A stretch of 64,000 nt of DNA from Cinclus cinclus (GCF_963662255.1 NC_085050.1:18227662-18291661); one strand, 5' to 3'; shown: positions 12,731-60,085, counted from the stretch's first letter. Made by a program: numbers and translations. The notes: generated by a model not told the origin, from the letters alone.

Positions 12731-15700
12731 TTTGTTTAATGAACTAGCCTGGAGCTTTCTGCATAAGAGTAGGGGTATCTGGGTTTCCCCTACTGCTATT
12801 GTAACCAATTGAACAACAAAGGTTAATTTGTTTTATGGGAGTAGCATGCTGTGTTTAACTAAAAAATTAAATTGGAAAGGCAGTCCATGTGCAACTGGAG
12901 CTGCAGAGCAGCAGAAGAGCAGAGCAGCACTGGTGAGAAGTAAGAGCCTCTAAACCTTGTCACCTGGGTAGAACAGAACACAGAGCTGATATGGGACAAG
13001 GAAGCAGAGACAGCATTATTATCACTGCTAACTCTGCAGAGCAGAAGGGGAAAACTACGATTTGGTCTTCATGAAACAAGATAAATCATGAGTGGAGACT
13101 TTAATTTCTCATTCCAGTTAGTCAGTACTGGTGTTTTTTCTGCTCTAAAAACAGGCTGAGCACACTTCTCTCAAGAAAGCAAGCCTTCAAAACAGCTCTG
13201 AACACACTGGGGATGCTGGAAGGCTCACACTGATAAACAGGCTGGTGAAATTGGAAGGACTAATCTCATTCATTGCTTGGGGGTGGAATGGAACCTCAGG
13301 GCCTGTAAAAGAGGCAAACAGTCTTGGTTCATCTGCACAACTAAACTGGACAAGGTTTGGAGAATATGCTTGGGCACTGGCTTGTGATTATCTCAGCTAT
13401 TTGGGGGTGTGCTGCTTGACCTAACTCAAGATCATTTGAGAAGAATCCTCTTAGACAATGGCTGGGCACCATTTGGGGAATTTATGGACCAAGATTGGTG
13501 CCAAGAAGCAGCAGATGAGGTAAATGGGTTCACAGGAAAAGTTTAACTCATCACAATCAGACAATCAAGCCTGACCTTGGTTAGTTTATTAATACAAATC
13601 TATTCAGGGACATTTGCTTATAACTTACACAATTGCTTGCTGCATAAATCGATTTCTCAGGCCATGCTGTAATGAATAGATAGATAATGCCAAGCAGGTA
13701 ACTCAGTTCCTGCCTTGGCAGACTATCAAGAAAGGGTGCTAGGCTTGCTAATGGACTTGTTCTTTTTCCTGCTCACCTGGCATAACCGATAAGAGCAAAC
13801 AGCAATGCTGAACATTAGCAGCTATCTGTTCATAAGTGATAAAGGAGAGGTCAGTGTGGACAAACAAAAGAAACAACAGAAAGCAGAAAATGCAAACTGG
13901 GGAAGGAAGCAAGGTCAAGGAATATGTTAGCAGAAAGATCACCGAACACAGTTATAAACAAAGCTGTTGCAGCTAGTTTTCTTCTAAGGGGTTATTAAGA
14001 TGCCCAAAGGTGGATGGGTATCTGATAGCACTTGTCAAATAACTCAAGTCCCTTAAGTCAACAGGCACTCAGCACTGTTGGTGCAATTTCAGCTTGGAAC
14101 ATCAGTGACTCAGAATATCTGATCTGCTGCAGGTGATCTGGCTTCTGCTTGGTTTTATTTTTTGTGTTTTCTTTCTTGCTTACTGAACTGTTACCTAAGT
14201 ATATACTGCAATAATGCAAGTATCTTTTCCTTTCTGTTTTAGTTACTCATTTTTCCTGATCTGATCTGGTCTGATTTTGATGCTCACTGATCTGTATGTG
14301 GCTGCTTTATGCAGACAACTTCTACTTGGGTATAGACTCCCTGTTACTTTGCTTGTTGCAAATATAATTAAGTCTCCTGGCATAGGAATTAGTTATTTAG
14401 ATAAATAATGATGCTATGATGTATTTCCAACATTTCCTGTATTCCAGATACTGCAGGTTGGTTTTTTTTTTACAATTTTCTATTGATTATTCAGTAATTG
14501 TTTCTGTCACCTACATCTCAGAAGACAGCATAAGAGATTGCTTCATGCTCAGATTCCTTTTGACATTCTTTAGTTTTCTTAACCTCAGGCTTTTTCTTAA
14601 AAAATATCCAGCCTTTTATTTTTGTTCTCTTCCTACATCCCCATCTTTTAATAGAGTTCACACATATATGGGAGGAGAGGTTGTATGGATGGAACTCCTT
14701 TGCCAAAGCTTATTCAACATGTCTCATGTCTTTGTGCTGCCTTTCATCCAGGATAAGGGTCAACAGCCTGTGTAAAATGTCATATCCCATTAGTCAATGG
14801 GATACATACGGACAAGAATCTGCTATAAATCAATACTCTTCACAGATAATCCATGTTTCACATATGGTTTTTAAAGATCTATGCTCTTCTAGTAGCTCAG
14901 ATGGGAATATCAAAATACCAGCAAGGGGTATGTTTATAATATGCAATCAGTATACCAGGATTAATTCACAAGTGCCCCCTCTACCCTTAAGCAACATTGA
15001 CACTGCAAGGTACTAATACAGAACCTTAAGTCCATTCTCATGCCTTTTTATTTGGCATGCAAAGCTCTTCACTGTATGGTCTGGGAAGCAACACCATATG
15101 GGTGCCCTCCACATTTGGCACTGTCCTGCTACTACCCTACTGTATGATTCAGAGCTGAACAAACTTATCAGCGTAGTTGCAAATCTTTCATAACTGGTTT
15201 GAATTGTTTTCTTCATAAAGCTGTAGTTAGTAACTACTCAGAACTGCTCAACATTGACTTTTTTTTAAGCTTGTCTTCACCTATCTGATACATTGCATGT
15301 AGCAACCTCTCTCCCTTGCCACTTTCTGTAACACACAAATCAATTTACTTGGTGTAAACTGCATTCGTTTTAGAGAATTTGGCACCTATTCTGTAAATAA
15401 CCCTTCTGAAATTCTTTCTTATCCATAATTTATTTGCTAGAGATGATTCTGAGCAGAACCAAGGGAGAAAGAAAAATGGTCATCACTTATACAGCCTTAT
15501 GCATGACCTTTGTTGTTAAGACACAGGCTGGACTTCTATCAAATGTGTATAAACAAACAATACAGAACAGTTTAGCTCTACAACTGTGATTTATTATTTC
15601 CTTATTCCCACCCTGAACATTCAACATGGGCTGCAGTAACTATAAACTTCAGTGATCACGTTTCAATTTATGAAAAGTAATTATTGATGCAGCAACTCCT

Positions 15701-17284
15701 TTTCCCTTCTCTCCCTGCTTTCCTTGTGAATGCAGAACTGTGTAGCTGCTTTGCGTAAATAATCATTCTCTTTCTCACTGGGATTTGGTTGATTCTCTTG
15801 GTTGCCAAAAGCCCCCGCGATCTTATAAGAAGTGAAGGATAATAATGTAACGAGTATTATTTTAGCCTTCAAGACTGCCAGTTTATTGTGAAGAGCTGCT
15901 TATCTCAACATATTTCGGTAGAACTTCTGATGTAATAGGTAACAATAAACAAAGATGGAATTATTAACTGCTGGCGTCATTAAATATATTGCAGATTCAG
16001 CAATTGCCTTCTGAAATATAGATGCTGAATTGTGTTTCTGGCAGAACTCTTCAAATTAGTTAATTACAAGTGTTCAGAACATAGGCTTTAGTGAGGAACA
16101 GAGTGAGCTGGAGTGCTAACACTTAACTCTGACCTGTATGTACACAACCCAAACCACTGCTGCTCGGAGAACTCCTGGATTGCAACACATGGGCTGCAAT
16201 CACACCACCACCAACAAACTCCCATGGGATTAGTATTTCACCGGGGGCTTCAGTTTTGCTACATGTGACATTAGCAGCGAAATTCACCTTTAATGTATGG
16301 CTAACTATAAGCCAGATTTGTCTTATGCACGCCCAAATAGTTTTTTGTGAACATCTAACTGTGCATGTCATTTGGTACCTTACCTAACACTGTGCCTATG
16401 TTGTGGCATTTGTCTGTTTGTCTTCAAGGGCTACACTTGACTTTCTGCAATGCTTCTGGGTTTATCATCTAAACCTGCTCCAGTTTTAATACAGATGCAC
16501 AGTCTTTTACTAGGCGACAAAAAAAAAGTTGAGAGGGCTGTTGAAATAGCTATCTCTTTTTGTTAAGGAATTTGATATAATCAAATGTAGCTGCACAAGT
16601 TTTTGCAACTCAAAGCAGACTGGAAAAATAATGGGGGCCATTTGCAATGGATATCAAATACTTGTAATCTAACCCTAGTGAGTGCAAGTTTAGTATGTAA
16701 AAGTCAAGCTTCTTTCTAGCACATTAAAACACCTACTTATACATAGAAAAAACAAAAGATATATCTACAACTGTACTAAGAACAAAAAGTGTTCTTTGCA
16801 AAGTTCTTGATCAAATAAATGAAAAACTCAGTAACGTGGCATGCAATTTACTTTCTCAGCAGGAGAGGGAGGAGCTTCAACATCTTCATTTTTATCCCAC
16901 GACTTGTCAAGGGAACTGCTGCCTCAAAGCCTCAACTCTTTTCTCAACACTTTTGAATTTTCAGTTTTCTGCAAGTGAAAAGTGCCTCAATGATATGTGT
17001 GTATAGACATTTATATATAAATACGTCTCTTGAAGATCAGAGCTTTTTTTCCTTTTAAATCATTGCTTTCTTACTGAAACCTCCTATGTCTTGCTTGAAA
17101 AACAAAACAAAATATTCCAGGTTTGCTCTGTGAGAAGACTGTATTCCTCAAAGAAAATGACAACTGATGGTCTCATTTGAAGCTAAGAGAACAGACATAT
17201 AAATAATGATCTTGAGAGATTACAACAGCAAGATAGTATTTCATCCAAGAGATGCCCTAAAATAAATTTCTCCACATACAGGCT
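12731..17284. other. Intergenic DNA between the CR1 remnant and the SEL1L3 3' end
   Basis: No gene or identifiable repeat. ORFs are short and low-complexity (for example a Phe/Leu-rich one at 14416-14775). Confidence 0.6.
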
Positions 17285-18379
17285 GAATTAAAAAAATATT
17301 TTTATTTACAAGAGTAAATAATGTAGTGCAAGGCGAGTGGATTTAACCCTCAGTAATGCATAGTTTGATGCAATTTATAGTCTGTGATCTATATAATTTT
17401 GCAGAGGTGACTGCATACCTGCTGTAAAGGTTAGACCTTTCCTACAGCCACTTTCTATTAAATCAGATAGAAGGTATTTGCACTCCATACATGTTATCCA
17501 TATGTCCCATCCAACATTTATCAAATAAACTGTCACTTAAATAGGTGTCTTTTAGAGTCACTATAGAACATGAAATAAATCTTTGCCAGTGTTACCTACA
17601 GAGGAATACAAAAATAATTTTTTGTTCACTATGTGTCACCTGATCACACTTAAATATTCTTTTAGTTATTCACTGGGAACCTCCTTTCTCTAATCAGTGG
17701 CTCTTGGCAGGAAGAGAGAGATTTTCTTGTGTCCACGAGGGAACGCGGATGCTTGTAAAACTTAATAACTAATACATTTTGACCATAATGCAAATATTCC
17801 TGATGTGTTTTCTTTCAAAACAAAACACTTTTCACAATGAAAAATCAGCATGGAATATAAAATGCCAAAAACTTCATTGTTACCATTGCATGTACTGTCC
17901 TGACTGATTTCCATGGTACTTGGAAAGTATTGGTGACTGGGTTTCACTTTTATGTTATTTCCATGATTCAAACTTGGAGAACTTTGCTAATTTCACCAAT
18001 AAACAAGCTCAAATGCAGTAAAAGCAACTTAATAAGAGAGTAGACGTGTTAAGTAAAACTTCATTAAGACCTGTGGGATGTTTGCTCATTTTTCAATTCG
18101 GCAAAGATTTCACAGGTTTCCTTCCAGGTCCTTCCATGTCATACAGTATGATCATATATTGGGTATAGTGAGATAATCTGCATCATCTGTTTGGAGTTAA
18201 ATAAATTACAAGGATGATTTTCCTCTTTAATGGAGAAGTCAGATCAGTAAATTTCCCTACAACTTCAGCTGTTGGACTGCATTCTTAATGCCATGTACAG
18301 CGTTGGTTGCTAGTTCTTAGATTTGTAGTTATCCATATCCTGTCTTCCCAATGGACGTCAACCTTAAGAAAACTACACT
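17285..18379 (-). other. SEL1L3: Probable SEL1L3 3' UTR
   Basis: About 1.1 kb of AT-rich non-coding sequence lies between the SEL1L3 stop and the first good minus-strand AATAAA hexamer (plus strand 17301-17306). An ATTAAA variant at 18226-18231 could give a much shorter isoform. The far end is an inference. Confidence 0.6.
17301..17306 (-). terminator. Candidate SEL1L3 polyadenylation signal (AATAAA)
   Basis: TTTATT on the plus strand reads AATAAA in the gene's direction, about 1.07 kb after the stop, in very AT-rich context. No closer canonical hexamer was seen. Confidence 0.5.
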
Positions 18380-52992
<34,613 letters not shown>

Positions 52993-53100
52993 GCTGCTGC
53001 TGGTGGTGCTGCGGCGGTGCCCAGCGCGGCAGGGACTGCGCGGCCGGCCCGGCGACAAGGATGCGGCAGATCCGGCTTCCTGGAGGAGGGGCCGCCGCCC

Positions 53101-53128
53101 GGGCAGGGTAGGGCCGGGCAGGGCAGGG
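53101..53128 (+). promoter_or_regulatory. G-quadruplex motif in the shared promoter
   Basis: Six GGG runs are separated by two-base loops (CA, TA, CC, CA, CA) over 28 bases, more than the four needed for a tight G-quadruplex. It lies upstream of both start codons, about 110 bp from SEL1L3 and 460 bp from SMIM20. Confidence 0.75.
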
Positions 53129-53564
53129 CCCCGCTCCGCCGCCGCAGGTGCGGAGGGGCTGGGTCAGAAGACGCCGAGCCCCGGCCGTGCTGCGCAGCTC
53201 CTTGGGGGCTCCTACAGCTCTGTACAGCGGCGTCCCGGGAGCGGCGCTCCCGGCAGGGAATCCCGCGCAGGGCCGCGCCCGCCCGCTCCCTTGGCGGCGG
53301 AGCGGCAGCCCCCGCTCTCCCACCTCGGCGCTGTGCTACCGGCGCAGCCCCGGGCAGGGACAGCTCCCGCTCTCGGGCGAAGCGCTTTAGGGCGGGGCGG
53401 CGGGACTGGGGCGCATCATCTCGGGCTGCCCGGGCCGGGCTGGCAGCGCGGCCGCCCCGGCCCCGTGCCCGCACTGCGCCCCGCCGGCCGCGCGGGGGCG
53501 CCCTCCCGGCGGGCCGGGCGGTGGCCGCGCCGCTCCCCCGTGTCCCGGAAGGCCCCGCGCAGGT

Positions 53565-53588
53565 CGGGACCGGGACCGGGACCGGGAC
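53565..53588 (+). repeat. (CGGGAC)4 hexanucleotide repeat next to the SMIM20 ATG
   Basis: Four perfect copies of CGGGAC end one base before the SMIM20 start codon and form its Kozak context (GGGACCATGG). Confidence 0.85.
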
Positions 53589-53589
53589 C

Positions 53590-53698
53590 ATGGCCGGGCT
53601 GTCCCGCACACTCGCCATCTTCGGCGCCTTCGTGGCCGTGGTGGGAGCCGCCTTTTACCCCATTTATTTCCGGCCGCTGCTGCTACCCGAGGAGTACA
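53590..53698 (+). CDS. SMIM20: SMIM20 exon 1
   Basis: 109 coding bp encode residues 1-36 plus one base: [20 protein letters not shown], then [16 protein letters not shown]. It contains the membrane helix. Donor GTGAGT at 53699. The upstream frame is open only because GC-rich DNA lacks stops. Confidence 0.96.
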
Positions 53699-56600
53699 GT
53701 GAGTTCCTGAGCGGGGGGAGCTGTCTGGGCCCGGCCGTGGCGCGGTCTGTGCCCGGGCTTGGGGGAATGCTGGGGCTGCTGCTCGGCGAGTGGCTCCCGA
53801 GGGGCTTTCTGCTCGTCTAGGAGATACCTGAAAACGGAAATAATACAGCTCGCCGTACTCTTATTTCAAGTTATTGGCCAGCACGTGGTTAAGAACACTC
53901 TTCAGCTGCTCCTTAGAAGATTGAGATGCAGTTGAAGAAATTGAGATCAGAGAGATGGAGCACCTCTCCTGTGCAGAAAGGCTGAGAGAGTTGGGGTTCT
54001 TCACCCTGGAGTAGAGAAGGCTTCGGGAAAACCTTGTAGAACACTTGAAGAGAGCATGTAAGAAAGCTGAGGCAGACTTTTTAGTAGGGCCTGTTGGAAT
54101 AGGACTAGAGGTAATGGTTTTAAAATAAACAGAGTAAATTCAGAGTAGATGGAAGGAATGCATTATTTATAATGCTGGTGAACCACTAGAACAGATTATC
54201 CCCAGAGGAGTAGTGGGTGTCCTATCCCTGGAAAAATTCAAGATCAGGTTGGACTGGTCTCTGAGTATCTAGCTGAAGATGTCCCTGCTCAGTGCAGGAG
54301 AGGTGGACTTGATGATCTGCAAAGGTCCCTTCCAATCCAGACTATCCAATGAACTGTTCGAGTTCTGTTTCCAGCTGCAGTTGAAAATCTAACTTAAAAC
54401 TTGGCAAAGTTGTGATGATTTTCTAGAGCTGCTTTTAGTCTGCAGAGTCTCTGAAACTGACTCCTGAGGAAAACTCCACTTTCCTGCCAGAAACACCTGC
54501 CAAGAAAACCTGCAAAAGTCCACAACTGACTCTATCCAGGAAGCCCTCAGAGGCACCTGCTGCTGCAGTGTGAAGCCTCAGTGGCTCCAGGCGGGTGCTC
54601 TGCAGGGGAAGCACCCATTATTCCTGAACTTCTGTGAAATACTGCCAGAGGAAATGGGGGGGAAGTTCTGGTGCAACCAGCCTTGCCCCCTCGCTTTAAT
54701 TTTTATGAAACTAAGCAAGCTAATGACATGAAGATATATGTGGTTAATCCGCCAAGACAACTGAAGAGTTCTAGAAAGGAAAAAGAAAAAAGGATAACAA
54801 ACTTAGTGATCTTATTGGAGGGACTTTGGCCTTATATCAAAGCTCAAGTAAAATTTAACATAAAGCAAGTTTTTATTCAAGTATGCTATGTTTGTGAAAC
54901 TTCCTGCAATTATGTTTCCTACTCTGTGTTCCCTTTGAAACCTTTTTTAGTAGATCTTTTTTGCTTATGCTATACTTCCCAAAAATACTGTATTAGTAAT
55001 GTGGCTTGGCAGTAAGGAAAGGACAGAACTAGTGGAGCATGTGTCCTCCTTTGTTCTTGTGAATTATGTGAGTAGATGTTTCCTGTCAGTTGGGGATTTT
55101 TAATCTCTGCTTGGGACATAGATGATTGATGCAGTTATCAAGTGCACAAACTTGTGATTTGATACCTGATTCTGAATTTACTTGTTGCTGCTGAATCCTC
55201 ATCTGATATCACCTTTATTCATTTCCAGTGAGTTTTTTTTGATGCTCATCTCTGCAGTATGAGAGGCATAAGCATTTGTTATCATAATACTTGAGGCAAG
55301 ACTGTGGACTTTCACAGTTGTGGTGTTTGAACCAAAGTATTTAACCTTTGGGCTACAAGGGATTTTCTGAGCACAGTCTAGTAAGCTGTATGACAACTTG
55401 GGCAGAAGCTCCCACCCTCTACTGGCTTGAGCTGTGGGTGAATACCCAGTATTTCTGTGTTTAGGGATGCTATGTCCCAAAAGGTGGGCATTTTGGTTAG
55501 CATCACATAATAATCATGTGAAAGGCAAGAATGAGTTTTCATTACCTGGAGTGACATGTAAACATGAAATGCTGTTTCTTCTTTCTTTGTCCTTGTTCTT
55601 CTTGTGTATCTCCTGAATTTTACACAAGTACATTAACTTTCAGGAAGAAGACTTTACTGCATGATTCTCAAACATCTTCAGAGAAGTTTCTAGCAATTAA
55701 ATAATAAGATGAAAGCTACTTGGAAAAGCTGTATCTAATCACTTTGTTGATATGAACCATAAATTGTGGACAAAGGAGTTTGACTTAATTTCATACAGAA
55801 ATGTTATAATTTTGTAGGTTTTTAGTACCTCAGTCAGTGGCTTTGCTGTATCCAATATTTCCTTGTATCTAGCTTTAAAAAATATTTGTTTTCTCATATG
55901 AAACACACAGTTTAGTGGCAATGATGAAACACTGAGGCCTTCAGCACAGACCTTTCCCACGTGGATAAACTGAAACAGTGGCTTGACAGCTGCTCTTTGT
56001 CACATTTTCAGAGATTCCTGAATTGTGAGACTCTGTTCCTTCCCCATCCTGTGAGGTGGCTCGTCCTGTCATCAAGACCGAATCTTCCTTGTTCTTTTCT
56101 TGGCTTGCCTGTCTTCCAAGTTGTTTGAGGGCCCCACAGCAGTCTCCCTGTTGACTGTTCCGTGTCTTCTCTGTGTGTTTATTGTCTCTTATATTTTTGC
56201 ACTGGTTTCTTTGCCTGACCAGTTAACACCTCCTGCTACTCAACCCAAGTGTGTCCCTAGAACTCTCAGATTGGTTCCTGGTTTTGCCCCTGCCTTTCTT
56301 CTACTCTCAAGTTTCCACTCAAGACTGAATACCCTTCTCCTTCATGTTCTCCACGAGGTCTCATTCCTTGCCCTAATCTATTCTTTTCTCTCGTTCTGGG
56401 TTTTGTGCCTTTTCCTTTGAGATTTTGTCTGCTAAAGAGGATAAAATGGAGTTACCATGCTCAGTGAACAGAACTGGAGAACCTGGATGTGCCTCTAGTG
56501 CCTGTCCCCTTGCAAGGAGAATCAATTACTGTGATATTCCGGCTAGTCTCTAGTAGCATTAGGCTTATGCCTAGATAGCCTGATAAGGTGTAGTGCCAGT

Positions 56601-58787
56601 GCAGTCCCAGTGGGATATGATAATGAAAAATATCAGTTTTAAGATGATCTTAGTTCTGAGCTTCCTTTGCGAATGCACACCCTGCAGGTTTTTAAAGGCC
56701 TCAGAAGTTGAATGGTGTGGACAAAAGGTTAATCCACCTGAGCTTTGAGTTCCAGCTTCAGAGTACTGCTGTGGTGGTGAAGTGTGTAACTGGAAGTGAA
56801 AGAAAAGGAGAGGCATTTAGTAAGGGAAAATAGCATCATTTTCTCCATTACTCTGTGGAAGTGGTTGAATCTTCCAAAGAAAAAAAAGAAAAGCCTGAGA
56901 CAGGCCCAATGTATGGGAAAATATCCCTCAGATGCTTAATTTCTCAAAGTTTACAAGCAGTAACTTTGTAGGTGCTGTCATGAAATCTATTTGCAAGATC
57001 TTTCAGGACCTGAAAATGGGAATCACCCAAAAGAAAAAAGTCTTTTGACTGGTTTTATGTTGAGCATATATATGGATGACAGCTTCTAAAAGTACTAGTC
57101 ATTCCTTAAGTGTTGGGACCATGGCAGGTGTTTTGACATCGTTACTAAAAACAGTAGGCATGGTTTTAAGATGATTATCTTATTGTTTGTAGTCTCTCAA
57201 AACAGACTAGCTATTAGTTTCTCAGTGAAGTAGAAATACTGCATTTGCATTCTGTAGGTAGATACTCAACAGAATTTTACTGCATAGCATCTAGAATTAA
57301 TAAAATTTTCAAGAATATTTTAGTAGGTGCAATCAAGATATCTCTGATATTCTCTTTTTTTCAGCAGTGTCCTTTCTGTTCTGTTTTCCAGAGAAGGAAC
57401 AGTCAATGAATCGAGCTGGTATTGTTCAAGAGGATATTCAGCCTGCAGGTACGCTTGATTTATGTGTTTGTATCGATTGTTTAAAGACCTTGAAATAAGG
57501 CCTGGATATTTATATGGATTTTAATAATACAGTGACGAATACATTCAGTGAAAACATATTTAATAAACTTGATGTTACATTATTTTTTCAGGCTAATTCC
57601 TCACTGAAAAATTATGGTTTTAATGAAACTCATCTTAAAATGACTTAACTAGCCAAGTAAGTTGCAGAGTTTCTGTTGCCTTCACATTTCCTTAAATTGA
57701 GGCCACTTGCCACTTCTGAACCAGCTCAGAGCAAACAAGAACCATGGATAGGCTGAGCTGTAGCTATAGAGAGCAATGTTGCACCCTAGTTTTGTGGAAT
57801 ACTGAACTCTGCTGAAACACAGTTCATCAGTGCTTTGGCAGTGCCTTCTAGCCTCATGGATGGATGGGCCATGCGGAAATCCACTACACGTGGAGGAAAA
57901 TTTGAAATGCAGTGCTAATAGCTTTTGGATCCTTGCTGTTGACAGTGGAGGGCTTAGAAAAGCATATGAGGGAAGTAAAATTCAAGGATAGCAGACTATT
58001 CTTGATAGTTGATTTTTTCATAATGGTAAATGGAGTGGCTGTTCATTATGTGAGGCTGGCATTTCTTGATTAAAGATGTGAGCGTGCCTGCCTTGATGAA
58101 ACATGTAATATCTGAATATATTAAAGGATAATGTATTTTTGTTTTTGAAAAAGCCTAACATCAGCAGCAGGTGAAAATCAAATGGGATTAAAAACATGAT
58201 GTTATTACGCACATTGGTTAGATCATTAGTGCAGGACTTGCTTTCCAGGGAAGTGGGTGAGATACTGAAGAGAAGTAGGAAGGGTATTGTGGACTGCAGG
58301 TCTCATAAACCTGCTTTTTTAACTAAACATTCAAGAGGACTGGACTGGCTTATTTATCCAAGATGCAGGTACTTAACAACTAGTTATTCTTAGTGTAAGT
58401 TCTCATTTTCATCTGAATTTAGCTGCTGATCAGTTACACGATCCATTAGCTGAAAAGGAAACCTGGACAAATTTAAGTGTGAGATGCAATTCTAAATGAT
58501 TGATCCAGCAATATTAGAGCACCTTACCTATGAATGTGATAAATTTTTCCATTATCTGAAGTTTAAGATCAAGATGAGGTTGTCTTTCTGTATATTTTTG
58601 TAAGTTTAAGCAGAGTTGCAAATTCAGTGCAGAAATTGTTGGCTTCTTTCGTTGCTTAGTACACCAAGCTGGACTAGCAGACCTGTTATGTTTTTTTTCT
58701 CCAACAGTCTAAATTATCAACTGCTGGTATTCTGATATTTGATTTGTAGGGTTAAAAGTGTGGTCGGATCCATTTGGAAGAAAGTAA
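53590..58787 (+). CDS. SMIM20: SMIM20 / MITRAC7, phoenixin precursor, complete, 3 exons
   Basis: Exons 53590-53698, 57392-57448 and 58750-58787 join to 204 bp: 67 aa plus stop, the same length as the human protein. A single hydrophobic helix spans about residues 7-27 ([20 protein letters not shown]), followed by FRP and a soluble tail. Known role: an inner-mitochondrial-membrane factor (MITRAC7) that chaperones newly made COX1 during cytochrome c oxidase assembly. The C-terminus is also the reported source of the peptide hormone phoenixin. Here residues 51-64 are [14 protein letters not shown], followed by G65-R66-K67, an amidation glycine plus a dibasic pair. The start ATG has a strong Kozak context. 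The gene is head to head with SEL1L3. Confidence 0.97.
53699..57391 (+). other. SMIM20 intron 1
   Basis: 3.69 kb. It starts inside the CpG island and holds one CR1 3' fragment; nothing else was recognised. Intron 2 (57449-58749) is 1.3 kb with no repeat seen. Confidence 0.75.
53945..54360 (+). mobile_element. CR1 LINE 3' fragment in SMIM20 intron 1
   Basis: Sense-oriented CR1 3' end: an RT C-terminal tail (cluster coding [12 protein letters not shown]), then the 3' segment with CTTGATGATCTGCAAAGG and CCTTCCAATCCAGAC. It is 5'-truncated. Confidence 0.8.
57392..57448 (+). CDS. SMIM20: SMIM20 exon 2
   Basis: 57 bp: [19 protein letters not shown] plus one base of Gly. Two overlapping acceptor AGs occur (CCAGAG); only the first keeps the frame (A + AG = Lys). 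It contains the N-terminal part of phoenixin. Donor GTACGC. Confidence 0.95.
58750..58787 (+). CDS. SMIM20: SMIM20 exon 3 (coding part)
   Basis: Codes for the rest of Gly56, then [11 protein letters not shown] and TAA at 58785-58787. Acceptor TTTGTAG. It contains the conserved C-terminal half of phoenixin and the amidation signal. The 3' UTR follows. Confidence 0.96.
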
Positions 58788-58965
58788 TTGGTGGCTGGGT
58801 GTATTGCAAAACTGAAGATGGATGTCTTCAACTGCTTCTTCTTTCACTGAAGTGTGTCTTTGGGTGTCACTGGAGAAGAATTCTGAATATGCTGTGTGGG
58901 CACATGAGGAGCAACAAAGACTACTGGTTGGAATCCCAAGAAATAAAAACATGCTAGTTTTGAGA
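58788..58965 (+). other. SMIM20: SMIM20 3' UTR with AATAAA
   Basis: A canonical AATAAA lies at 58942-58947, about 155 bp after the stop, so the shortest 3' UTR would be about 180 bp. The cleavage point is inferred. Confidence 0.65.
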
Positions 58966-59811
58966 GAGAATGCTGGTGCATAGCACACAGACTGTTAGAA
59001 AGCTGAATGATTGAGTATAGAGGTGAAATATTTATTTCCTTGAGAAAAGGAAAAGGGATTTTCTTCAAATGTGTAGACACAGAGTAAATTATGGATAGAA
59101 TAAATCATGCAGACTACTGCAATTTCCTCTCTAGTTTGAAAGTTACAACATGGTGAGTGTAAATTTGTTCATTAAAATTTTTAAACTACTGTGTACGCTG
59201 TTTCATTGTTTTGCAAGTGTGTGTGGAAGGTACCTTGGCCACCTGCCAGATGTCCCTGGCCATTCTTACTCCTGCTCCTCCACCGAACAAGGGGAGTAAA
59301 TAAAATGACAGAGCTCTTGGGTCTGGATAAACACAAGATTTCTTACTAGTTACTTTTGCAGGCAAAACAGATTCAACTTGGAGAAAATTAATGTAGTTAG
59401 GTAAGTAGAATTATGGCACGCAACATTTTGAAGATCATTGCAGGATCCTGTACTTCTTGAAAAATGCATGTGCAGAGTGTTATTCCTAACATTAGCAGAT
59501 ATTCGTCGTCTTTTTGGACAACACAAACTTTTATTGGGACAACAGATTAAGGACTCCATGTTTACAGTGTTATTTTCCAAACTGCCATTCTGCTACTTGC
59601 TGTTCTATTTCTGACCTTTGTCATTACTCTCCCACTCAGACACACTTCTGCTGCTCAGTTAGTTTTTATTTAGTCTTCTATTATCACTCTAAGCACTTCA
59701 GTATTTTCTGTTTGCTCACTGGGAAAATGTGTCTGTGTTTGATTCCTTTGAGTTCTCAGGTCATTTTGCATGATGGTTGGAGCCAGGGTAAGTATACTCA
59801 TTCAGTGTAGG

Positions 59812-60085
59812 GATCATAGACTGGTTTGGGTTGGAAGGCACCTTAAAGTTCCTCAGATTCCAGCCCTGCTAACATGAGTTGGGACACCTTCCACTAGACC
59901 AGGCTGCTCAGGGCCCCATCCAGCTTGGCTTAGAACACTTCCAGGCATCCACAGTTTCTCAGAGCTACCTGTTCCAGTGCCTCATCACCCTCACAGCGAG
60001 GAGCTTCTTCCTCATATCTCATCTAAACCCACCCTCTTTCAGTCTGAAGTTTCACTACACAGAACAGAGCAACATTGTCACACAG
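59812..60085 (-). mobile_element. CR1 LINE 3' fragment downstream of SMIM20
   Basis: Antisense CR1 3' end starting ATCATAGACTGGTTTGGGTT and continuing through CCTTCCACTAGACCAGGCTG and CCTGTTCCAGTGCCTCA, as in standard avian CR1 3' ends. Confidence 0.85.

Noticed and set aside
13200..13560. Possible retroviral LTR or primer-binding site (TGGTGCCAAGAAGC)
   Set aside because: No paired LTR, no coding domains and no recognisable family sequence nearby.
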